Source of the DNA: Nostoc sp. PCC 7524
GTDB taxonomy: Bacteria; Cyanobacteriota; Cyanobacteriia; Cyanobacteriales; Nostocaceae
DNA: 64,000 nt
NCBI RefSeq assembly: GCF_000316645.1
Contig: NC_019684.1
Span: 3,625,501 to 3,689,500 of the forward strand
Direction of reading: 5' to 3'
Part shown: in pieces, positions 56,861 through 64,000 of the stretch
Layout: every line of letters starts with the position of its first letter
Position numbering within the stretch: position 1 is the first letter of the stretch
The notes under the pieces: generated by a model
The model's database searches: none
Seen by the model: the letters and a program-made list of their open reading frames with translations, nothing else
Told to the model about the DNA's origin: nothing
Program-made: the position numbers and the translations under genes

Positions 56861-59611
56861 ATGACATTTTACTCAATTTCACAGGAACAGGCGAGACTTG
56901 CAGCTCTGCGCCAGTATCAAATTCTGGACACTGAACCCGAAGAAGCCTATGACAATCTGGCTCAGTTGGCTGCTTTTATTTGTAGTACGCCCATAGCGTT
57001 GGTCAATTTTATTGATGAACATCGTCAGTGGTTTAAGGCAAAATTGGGCATAGATGTTTCAGAAATGCCCCGTGGTGTGGGTTTTTCATACTTGTGTCAA
57101 GAAACACAGGGTGTTGTAGTCGTTCCCGATGCTTTAGCAGATGATCGCCTGGCTAGTAACGCAGTAGTAACCTCATATCCTTACGTGCGGTTTTATGCAG
57201 GTGTACCACTTTTTACTCCCCAAGGTGAGATATTGGGAACTCTCTGTGTGCTTGATCATGAACCAAAACAACTCAGTCAACAACAAATTGATGCACTGGT
57301 AGCTTTAAGTCGCTTAGTTATCAATCAATTGGAACTGCGGCGCAGTGTAAGAGATGTAGCACAGATTACAGAACAACTGATACAGCAAGAGCAGACAGCT
57401 CGCTTAGAATCGGAGACGGTAAGCGATCGCATTAGTAATATACTAGAAAGTATTACCGATGCGTTTTTTGCCCTAGATCAAGAGTGGCGATTCACTTACA
57501 TCAATCGTCAAGCCGCAAGATTATTACAGAGAAACCAAACTGAGTTATTGAGTCAAAGTATCTGGGAAGTGTTTCCAGAGTCAAGAGAAACGTCATTTTA
57601 TCGAGAGTATCACAGAGCGATCGCACAACAGATCAGCGTCGAATTTGAAGAGTTTTCACCATCCCTCAACAGATGGTTTGTAGTCCATGCCTACCCAAGT
57701 AGAGATGGCTTATCTGTTTATTTTCAAGATATTACCGACAAACGGCAAACCGCAACCGCACTGCAAGAGAGTGAAGCACGCTGGCAGTTAGCCTTACATG
57801 GTAATAATGATGGCATTTGGGATTGGAATGTTAAAACCAATGAAGTCTTCTTCTCCACACGCTGGAAAGAAATGTTGGGGTATGAAGACCATGAAATTGT
57901 TAACAATATAGAGGAATGGTCAAAGCGAGTTCATCCAGATGACTTAGATGAGGTAATGCAAGCCATTCAAGCTCATTTTGCTAAACAGACACCGTTTTAC
58001 ATTACCGAGCATCGCCTATTGTGCAAAGATGGAAGTTATAAATGGATATTGGATCGAGGACAGGCACTTTGGGATGAAAGCGGTAATGTAGTCCGCATGG
58101 TTGGTTCTCACACAGATATCCATGAACGCAAACAAGTAGAAGAAGAATTCAAAAGACAGAATTTGCGATCGCAACTATTTGCTGAAATAACCCTCAAAAT
58201 TCGGGAAACGCTGCAAATTGAGGAAATTTTGCAAACATCAGTCAATGAAGTCCAAAAACTTTTGCAAGCAGACAGAGTATTAATTTTTCGCTTGTGGGCT
58301 GATGGTTCAGGAACCGTGGAACAGGAAGCCGTATTACCTGGCTGGCCTGTAGTGCTAGGGAAAAATATTGTTGATCCGTGTTTTCAACAAGACTATGTAG
58401 AGAAATATCGCCAAGGTAGAGTCAGTGGAATACCTGATATTGAAAAAGCAGATATCCTAGACTGCCATCGGGAATTTTTGCAACAATTTGGTGTAAAAGC
58501 TAACCTCGTAGTCCCCATTCTCAACGGAGATGGCATTTGGGGTTTACTAATTGCCCATCAGTGTGCCACCCCTCGCTATTGGACAACCTCTGAGTTGGAC
58601 TTATTGCAACAGTTAGGCAATCAAATGGGCATAGCTTTATATCAAGCCCAGTTATTAGAACAACAAACCCGCCAAAGTCAAGAACTGGCTCGCTCTAATG
58701 CAGAATTAGAAAATTTCGCCTATGTTGCCTCCCATGACTTGCAAGAACCATTACGGATGGTGACTAGCTACTTACAATTATTAGAGCGCAGATACAAACA
58801 ACAACTAGACGCTAACGCCGAACAGTATATTAGCTATGCCGTAGATGGGGCGCGGCGGATGCAAACCTTAATTAACGACTTATTAGACTATTCACGGGTG
58901 ACTACCCGTGGGCAACCCTTTGTGTTAGTAGATTGTGCTGATATTTTAGACAGAGCGATCGCTAATCTCAAAATTGCCATCGAAGATGCTGGTGCAATCA
59001 TCACCTATGATACTTTACCTACAGTGATCGCCGATCCCACCCAACTAACCCAAGTTTTTCAAAACCTCATTGCTAACGCCATCAAATTCCGCCGGGAAAT
59101 CCCTTCCCAAATTCATATCGGCGTAGCCAGGGAATTGGGAGTAGGGGGAGCAGGGGGAGCAGGGGGAGCAGAGGAGCAGGGGAGCAGAGGAGATGAGGGA
59201 GACAAGGGAGACAAGAGAGAGTCTTCCCAATCCCCAGTCCCCAATCCCCAATCCCCAATCCCCAATCCCCAATCCCCAATCCCCAATCCCCAATCCCCAA
59301 TCCCCAGTCCCCAATCCCCAATCCCCAATCCCCAATCCCCAATCCCCAATCCCCAGTCCCCAGCCCAATGGCTATTTTCAGTCCGCGATAACGGAATTGG
59401 GATAGAACCGCAATATACTGAACGTATCTTTGCAATTTTTCAACGCCTACATGGCAGAAGTAAATACCCAGGGACTGGCATTGGTCTGGCAATATGTAAG
59501 AAGATTATAGAACGCCACGGCGGTCATATCTGGGTTGAGTCGCAACCGGGTCAAGGCTCGGTGTTTTACTTCACAATCCCAGAGCCAGTAAATCAACCAT
59601 CGTCAATATGA
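56861..59611 (+). CDS. GAF-PAS-PAS-GAF histidine kinase with a low-complexity insert in the catalytic domain
   Basis: A 916-aa cytoplasmic kinase. Order: GAF (about 20-165), two PAS (about 190-430), GAF (about 445-600), HisKA with His625 ([14 protein letters not shown]) and HATPase. In the HATPase the N box ([13 protein letters not shown]) is followed by an insert of about 80 residues (about 755-834) of Gly/Ala-rich then Pro/Ser/Gln/Asn-rich sequence; then the domain resumes with [13 protein letters not shown] (G1) and [12 protein letters not shown] (G2). The Pro-rich part is the translation of an 18-unit heptamer array. HisKA of the SHDLQEPLR type is common in phytochrome-like kinases, but no GAF cysteine for a bilin is evident. 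It overlaps the following receiver gene (TATGA), so the two form a sensor-receiver pair. Confidence 0.88.
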   Translation: MTFYSISQEQARLAALRQYQILDTEPEEAYDNLAQLAAFICSTPIALVNFIDEHRQWFKAKLGIDVSEMPRGVGFSYLCQETQGVVVVPDALADDRLASNAVVTSYPYVRFYAGVPLFTPQGEILGTLCVLDHEPKQLSQQQIDALVALSRLVINQLELRRSVRDVAQITEQLIQQEQTARLESETVSDRISNILESITDAFFALDQEWRFTYINRQAARLLQRNQTELLSQSIWEVFPESRETSFYREYHRAIAQQISVEFEEFSPSLNRWFVVHAYPSRDGLSVYFQDITDKRQTATALQESEARWQLALHGNNDGIWDWNVKTNEVFFSTRWKEMLGYEDHEIVNNIEEWSKRVHPDDLDEVMQAIQAHFAKQTPFYITEHRLLCKDGSYKWILDRGQALWDESGNVVRMVGSHTDIHERKQVEEEFKRQNLRSQLFAEITLKIRETLQIEEILQTSVNEVQKLLQADRVLIFRLWADGSGTVEQEAVLPGWPVVLGKNIVDPCFQQDYVEKYRQGRVSGIPDIEKADILDCHREFLQQFGVKANLVVPILNGDGIWGLLIAHQCATPRYWTTSELDLLQQLGNQMGIALYQAQLLEQQTRQSQELARSNAELENFAYVASHDLQEPLRMVTSYLQLLERRYKQQLDANAEQYISYAVDGARRMQTLINDLLDYSRVTTRGQPFVLVDCADILDRAIANLKIAIEDAGAIITYDTLPTVIADPTQLTQVFQNLIANAIKFRREIPSQIHIGVARELGVGGAGGAGGAEEQGSRGDEGDKGDKRESSQSPVPNPQSPIPNPQSPIPNPQSPIPSPQSPIPNPQSPIPNPQSPAQWLFSVRDNGIGIEPQYTERIFAIFQRLHGRSKYPGTGIGLAICKKIIERHGGHIWVESQPGQGSVFYFTIPEPVNQPSSI
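59232..59357 (+). repeat. CCCCAAT heptamer array inside the kinase gene, 18 units
   Basis: Eighteen consecutive heptamers, CCCCAAT with some CCCCAGT, cover 126 bp (18 x 7), which is 42 codons, so the frame is kept. A purine-rich filler (GGGGGAGCAGGG-type) of about 90 bp precedes it. Such STRR arrays are normally intergenic in this group. Confidence 0.9.
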
Positions 59612-60048
59612 CAGCAGTGATTATGCCAATTGAGGTTTTGTTAGTAGAAGACAATCCAGGAGATGCCCAACTAACACGTATTGCCTTAGAAGATAGTAAA
59701 ATCTCAGTTCACCTCAATGTGGTTGAAGATGGGGTAGAGGCAATGGCATTCCTGCGAAAACAGGAAAAATACGCCAATGTGCCTCATCCTGACATAGTGC
59801 TGCTAGATTTAAATTTACCGAGAAAAGATGGGCGGGAAGTCTTAGCTGAAATTAAAACTGATGAAAATCTTAAACGGATTCCTGTGGTTGTACTTACCAC
59901 TTCCCAAGCAGAAGAAGATATCTTGAAAGCGTATAACCTAGCCGCTAACTGTTACATAACTAAGCCTGTTGATTTTGACCAGTTCGTTAGAATTGTACAA
60001 TCTATAGAAAACTTTTGGTTTGCGATCGTCAAGCTGCCACCGGAGTAG
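59608..60048 (+). CDS. Rcp1-like single-domain response regulator
   Basis: A 146-aa receiver-only protein: acidic pair in [12 protein letters not shown], phosphoacceptor Asp67 ([13 protein letters not shown]), Thr in [11 protein letters not shown] and Lys in [11 protein letters not shown]. The insert [16 protein letters not shown] and the EDNPGDA start are typical of Rcp1-type regulators that partner with phytochrome-like kinases. Start ATG 59608 overlaps the kinase stop by four bases; a second ATG 15 bp on is possible. Because it has no output domain it probably relays phosphate or acts by binding partner proteins. Confidence 0.88.
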   Translation: MTAVIMPIEVLLVEDNPGDAQLTRIALEDSKISVHLNVVEDGVEAMAFLRKQEKYANVPHPDIVLLDLNLPRKDGREVLAEIKTDENLKRIPVVVLTTSQAEEDILKAYNLAANCYITKPVDFDQFVRIVQSIENFWFAIVKLPPE

Positions 60049-60053
60049 AGGTT

Positions 60054-62312
60054 ATGGCAGGTAAAACAATAAAAGTCTTGTTAGTAGAAGATAATCCTGG
60101 TGATGTCTTTTTAATCAAGGAGTTATTATACGAGGTAAATACAACTAGAGTAAATCTAGAAAACGTTGAGCAATTATCAGAGGCATTCCATCTGTTAGCA
60201 AACCAAAGTTTTGATGTCATGCTATTAGATCTGTCTTTACCTGATAGCCAAGGACTAGAAACTTTTGTGAAAGCTAATCGCCAGGCGAAGACAATTCCTA
60301 TCATTGTGCTGACTGGTACGGATGATGAAAACTTGGCGCTCAGGGCGATGCAAGAGGGAGCGCAGGATTATTTAGTTAAAGGACAAGTAACTGGCGACTT
60401 ATTGGTGCGTTCTATGCGCTATGCCATTGAACGTCAACGTATAGAAGATGCCCTGCGCCACAGTGAGGAGAGATTTCGGGTAGCCTTAAAAAACTCCCCA
60501 ATTTTTGTGTTTAATCAAGATAGAGACTTACGTTATACCTGGGTTTACAACCCCCTAGCTGGGTGGACAGTGGAAGAAATGTTGGGTAAACAAGACTGTG
60601 AAATGATTTCCTACGAAGATGCCCAACGTCTCACGGCGATTAAATATCATGTCTTATCCACAGGTATAGGTACTCGTGCAGAAGTAGCGATTACTACTGC
60701 TCAAGGGACGCAATATTACGATCTAACTATTGAACCATTGCGGAATGAATCCCAAGAAATTGTGGGCATAACTGGCGCAAGCATTGATATTAGTGAGCGC
60801 AAACTAGCAGAAGCAAAAATCCGTGAACAAGCAGCATTGCTGGATATTACTACTGATGCCATTTGTGTACGTGATTTAGAAAATAAAATTCTGTTTTGGA
60901 ATCAAGGCGCAGAAAAACTTTATGGCTGGCAGGCTTATGAGGCTATAGGTAAAAATGCCAGCGAACTTTTGTTTCCAGAACCTGCTCCAGAAATTGAAGC
61001 CGCATTGTTACAGGTGATATCTCAAGGTAACTGGCAAGGAGAGCTAAATAAAGTTACCAAAAAAGGTAAAGAAATTGTAGTGGCTAGTCGTTGGAGTTTA
61101 GTCCATGACGAACAAGGAAAGCCTAAATCAATCCTGTCTGTGGATACAGATATTACTCAGAAAAAACATTTAGAAGCCCAATTATTTCGTACCCAACGCT
61201 TAGAAAGTATTGGCACTTTAGCTAGTGGCATTGCCCACGATCTCAACAATATTTTGACCCCAATTTTGGCAGGAGCGCAATTGCTACCACTGAAGTTTCC
61301 TGATGCTGATGAACGGACACAGCATTTGTTAGAAATTTTAGAAATTAATGCTAAACGTGGTGCAGATTTAGTTAAACAGGTATTGTCTTTTGCCAGGGGT
61401 GTAGAAGGTAAACGCATTACCTTGCAACTTAGACACATCATTGTAGAATTAGCCAAAGTTTTACGAGAAACATTTCCCAAATCTATCGAAGTGGTGACAG
61501 ATATACCCAAAGAGTTGTGGACAGTTTCTGGAGATAGTACCCAACTCCATCAGGTACTCATGAATCTCTGTGTTAATGCCCGTGATGCCATGCCCAATGG
61601 TGGCACTCTCAAAATAGTAGCCGAAAATTTGTTCATTGATGAAAACTATGCTCGCATGAACTTGGAAGCTAAACAGGGGCCTTACATAGTAATTACAGTA
61701 TCAGATACAGGAGTTGGTATTCCTGAAGAACACTTAGATAGAATTTTTGAGCCATTCTTTACTACCAAAGCAGTAGGACAAGGTACAGGTTTAGGGCTGT
61801 CTACTGTGATTGGCATTATTCAAAGCCACGGTGGTTTTGTGAATGTAGATAGTGAAGTAGGACGTGGCACTACCTTTAAAGTTTACTTGCCGGCGGTAGG
61901 AGATACAGCAGAAATAGAGGTAGATTATTTACCGCCACCCATAGGCAATGGAGAGTTAATTTTAATTGTGGATGATGAACCCTCAATCAGAGAAGTGACT
62001 CAAACATCTTTGGAAAGCAAGCAATACAAAACCGTAGTTGCTTGTGATGGTGTGGAAGCGATCGCTATCTATGCCAAGTATGCAGATAAAATTAGTGCTG
62101 TGCTAATGAATATCATGCTGCCAGGGTTAGATGGACTAACTACTATTCGTACCTTGAAAAAAATTAATTCCGAAGTCAAAATCATTGCCACCAGTGGATT
62201 GATTTCTAAAAACAAGCTGGGGGAAATAGTCAACACTGGTGCTGATGGCTTTTTATCTAAACCCTATACCGTCAATGAATTGTTGTTCGCGTTAAATCAA
62301 GTGATGACGTGA
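60054..62312 (+). CDS. Receiver-PAS-PAS histidine kinase with C-terminal receiver lacking the phosphoacceptor Asp
   Basis: A 752-aa protein starting at ATG 60054 ([17 protein letters not shown]), with AGAGG just upstream. N-terminal receiver ([29 protein letters not shown]), two PAS units (about 145-390), HisKA with His395 ([13 protein letters not shown]), HATPase ([37 protein letters not shown]) and a C-terminal receiver (about 640-752). In this last receiver DDEP, the Ser (IATSG) and Lys (LSKPYT) are kept, but the phosphoacceptor position is Asn686 ([12 protein letters not shown]), codon AAT at 62109-62111. That receiver therefore should not accept phosphate in the normal way. It follows the Rcp1-like gene by 5 bp, in one transcription unit. 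Confidence 0.88.
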   Translation: MAGKTIKVLLVEDNPGDVFLIKELLYEVNTTRVNLENVEQLSEAFHLLANQSFDVMLLDLSLPDSQGLETFVKANRQAKTIPIIVLTGTDDENLALRAMQEGAQDYLVKGQVTGDLLVRSMRYAIERQRIEDALRHSEERFRVALKNSPIFVFNQDRDLRYTWVYNPLAGWTVEEMLGKQDCEMISYEDAQRLTAIKYHVLSTGIGTRAEVAITTAQGTQYYDLTIEPLRNESQEIVGITGASIDISERKLAEAKIREQAALLDITTDAICVRDLENKILFWNQGAEKLYGWQAYEAIGKNASELLFPEPAPEIEAALLQVISQGNWQGELNKVTKKGKEIVVASRWSLVHDEQGKPKSILSVDTDITQKKHLEAQLFRTQRLESIGTLASGIAHDLNNILTPILAGAQLLPLKFPDADERTQHLLEILEINAKRGADLVKQVLSFARGVEGKRITLQLRHIIVELAKVLRETFPKSIEVVTDIPKELWTVSGDSTQLHQVLMNLCVNARDAMPNGGTLKIVAENLFIDENYARMNLEAKQGPYIVITVSDTGVGIPEEHLDRIFEPFFTTKAVGQGTGLGLSTVIGIIQSHGGFVNVDSEVGRGTTFKVYLPAVGDTAEIEVDYLPPPIGNGELILIVDDEPSIREVTQTSLESKQYKTVVACDGVEAIAIYAKYADKISAVLMNIMLPGLDGLTTIRTLKKINSEVKIIATSGLISKNKLGEIVNTGADGFLSKPYTVNELLFALNQVMT

Positions 62313-62476
62313 TGGGTAGGGCAATAGGTATTTTTTCTGGCTCCTTGCTTACCCTTTTTAGGGCGAGTTCGACGTTTGGAAACAACCCCTCTCCATAGAG
62401 CATTACAAAAAAGATACAAATGTTACCTTCAGATAAGTGCTTCTAGAATTGTAAAAATTAATATAATGCTCGTACT

Positions 62477-64000
62477 ATGAGCATCTATCAAACATCCCCC
62501 AAATCTTACAAACAAGACCGTTGGCGTAACAATGACTGGCGACTATTTCTTCGTCTAGTACCTTACGCCCGCCGTAGCAGCAAACTGCTGATCATCGCCA
62601 TGATACTGCTGTTACCCATTGCTTTAGCTAATGCTGTGCAGCCTCTTTTCATTGGACAGGCTGTATCTCTAATTCGCAATGAACCTAGTACATACGAGTT
62701 TCTCAGGAATCGTCCCATATTTCAGGGACTCCAAATCATAGAAGGTTTATTGCTGATTACCATTGTGGTGCGATTAGTCCTGACTGGTATTCAAGGTTAC
62801 TTACTACAGAAGTTAGGACAAAAAATCACCGCCGCCATTCGTCAAGACTTGTTTCATCATGTCACATCTCTGGCAGTGCGTTTTTTCGATCGCACACCTG
62901 TGGGTAAATTGGTAACTCGCCTGACTAGCGATGTGGAAGTATTAGGGGATGTGTTTTCTACAGGGGCTATCGGCATCGTCTCGGATGTGTTTTCGATGCT
63001 GGTAATCTTGGGTTTAATGTTTTCGATTCAGTGGCAACTGGCTTGTTTACTACTGGTGATGTTGCTACCGGTGACTTGGTTAATTATTTATTTTCAGCAA
63101 CGATATCGCCAAGCTAATTACAAAGCCAGAGAAGAACTGTCCTTGTTAAATTCCCAGTTACAAGAAAATGTCCTGGGGATTAACGTTGTACAGTTGTTCC
63201 GGCGAGAAAAGTTTAATGCTGAGTTATTCCGCGCCACTAACCAACGCTACAACCAGCAATCAGATGAAACTATTTTCTATGATTCTGCTGTTTCTGCAAC
63301 TTTAGAATGGATTGGCTTAATTGCGATCGCCGGGGTTTTATGGTTAGGTGGTTGGTTACTGTTGCGAAATAACTTGACTTTTGGGACTTTATCAGCATTT
63401 ATTTTATATGCCCAGCGATTGTTTGATCCTTTACGGGATTTTGCCGAAAAATTCACCGTCATTCAAGCGGGCTTTACCGCAATGGAACGGGTGAGCGATA
63501 TTTTAGATGAACCGATAGAAATTAGCGATCGCGTCAATCCCCGCTTTTCCCTCCTAGATCAGCAATTCGGTTACATCGACGAAATCATTGCTAGTTTAGA
63601 ATCCCAAGAAACCAAATCAGCAACAAGTTTAGGAGAAATCCACTTTGAACACGTTTGGTTTGCCTACAAAGATGATGATTACGTCATTAAAGACTTAGAT
63701 TTTGTCATCCATCCTGGCGAAAAAGTAGCATTAGTAGGGCCGACAGGTGCCGGGAAAAGTTCCATTATCCGCCTGTTGTGTCGTCTCTACGAACCCACCC
63801 AAGGACGCATTCTAGTAGATGGCGTAGATATTCGAGATTTACCCCAAGCCGAACTACGTCGTTATTTGTCCGTAATCTTACAAGAAGGTTTTGTATTTGC
63901 TGGTGATGTGAAAAGTAATATTACCTTGGGTGATTACTATACCTTAGATGAAATTGAAACTGCTGCTGAAAAAACCAACATTGCCGATTTTATTGCACAA
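62477..64000 (+). CDS. ABC transporter, half-size exporter (membrane domain plus ATPase), C-terminus cut by window edge
   Basis: 508 codons are visible from ATG 62477 (MSIYQTSPKSYKQDRW). An ABC exporter membrane domain with about six helices (for example LLIIAMILLLPIALANAV, VFSMLVILGLMFSIQWQLA, LEWIGLIAIAGVLWLGGWLL) is followed by an ATPase with Walker A GPTGAGKSS and the Q-loop region VILQEGFVFAGDVKSNI. The signature and Walker B motifs lie beyond the window. It resembles MdlB/multidrug or lipid-type exporters, which act as dimers. A 165-bp spacer separates it from the kinase operon. Substrate unknown. Confidence 0.9.
   Translation, partial: MSIYQTSPKSYKQDRWRNNDWRLFLRLVPYARRSSKLLIIAMILLLPIALANAVQPLFIGQAVSLIRNEPSTYEFLRNRPIFQGLQIIEGLLLITIVVRLVLTGIQGYLLQKLGQKITAAIRQDLFHHVTSLAVRFFDRTPVGKLVTRLTSDVEVLGDVFSTGAIGIVSDVFSMLVILGLMFSIQWQLACLLLVMLLPVTWLIIYFQQRYRQANYKAREELSLLNSQLQENVLGINVVQLFRREKFNAELFRATNQRYNQQSDETIFYDSAVSATLEWIGLIAIAGVLWLGGWLLLRNNLTFGTLSAFILYAQRLFDPLRDFAEKFTVIQAGFTAMERVSDILDEPIEISDRVNPRFSLLDQQFGYIDEIIASLESQETKSATSLGEIHFEHVWFAYKDDDYVIKDLDFVIHPGEKVALVGPTGAGKSSIIRLLCRLYEPTQGRILVDGVDIRDLPQAELRRYLSVILQEGFVFAGDVKSNITLGDYYTLDEIETAAEKTNIADFIAQ

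Noticed and set aside
59045..59492. Minus-strand frames reading repeated WGLGIGD units
   Set aside because: They are the complement of the CCCCAAT array; any frame of a heptamer repeat is open, and the plus strand carries a real kinase.
1..64000. tRNA, rRNA and other structured RNA genes
   Set aside because: No tRNA cloverleaf, T-loop sequence or rRNA segment was recognised in the spacers by reading; a covariance search was not possible.

Overview
The window reads as chromosome of a filamentous, heterocyst-forming-type cyanobacterium (Nostoc/Anabaena/Trichormus group). The evidence is the very frequent HIP1 octamer GCGATCGC, heptanucleotide STRR repeats and small palindromic elements in the spacers, an NTRC-type thioredoxin reductase, a four-gene cmp/nrt-type ABC operon, very large multi-PAS/GAF sensor kinases, DUF4351 proteins and NB-ARC/TPR and vMAP/AAA-type NTPases. 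Species cannot be fixed from sequence alone.

Layout. 1-3.3 kb: NTRC (cut by the window edge), an ExoD-like membrane protein and a YegS/diacylglycerol-kinase-like lipid kinase. 3.3-7.5 kb: a decayed spacer (UspA remnant, palindromic element, 21-bp tandem repeat), then an NB-ARC/TPR protein whose N-terminal part is separated from the ATPase by one in-frame TGA. 7.9-13.7 kb: cmpABCD-type operon (minus strand), probably bicarbonate uptake; every spacer in it carries repeats. 14.3-15.8 kb: SelO. 15.8-17.3 kb: long spacer. 17.3-23.4 kb: 1712-aa hybrid phosphorelay kinase overlapping a REC-GGDEF diguanylate cyclase. 23.5-26.4 kb: S1-domain protein, dienelactone hydrolase, GntR regulator. 26.4-29.6 kb: three tandem DUF4351/Rpn-like paralogues. 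29.6-37 kb: RTX subtilisin-like protease, two paralogous small secreted proteins, another small exported protein and a secreted cyanovirin-N-like protein. 37.3-43.2 kb: HTH-TPR regulator, nested palindromic element, tiny acidic ORF, vMAP-HTH/AAA ATPase, AAA ATPase with membrane domain, GNAT acetyltransferase. 43.3-48.9 kb: nitroreductase, alpha/beta hydrolase, tig-clpP-clpX. 49.6-53.7 kb: asd, dapA, RNase J. 54-56.5 kb: acyltransferase-like protein, OmpR-type regulator, divergent hisG. 56.9-62.3 kb: kinase, Rcp1-like receiver, second hybrid kinase. 62.5-64 kb: start of an ABC exporter.

The housekeeping blocks (tig-clpP-clpX, asd-dapA-rnj, hisG) are ordinary. The accessory interest lies in 34.8-43.2 kb, where a lectin-like CVNH protein and an HTH-TPR regulator diverge from a spacer holding matching palindromes, followed by two STAND/AAA-type ATPases of the kind seen in bacterial conflict and signalling systems. 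Other points worth checking are the stop-interrupted NB-ARC gene, a kinase with an STRR array inside its ATP-binding domain, and a kinase whose C-terminal receiver has Asn in place of the phosphoacceptor Asp. No tRNA, rRNA or CRISPR array was recognised.
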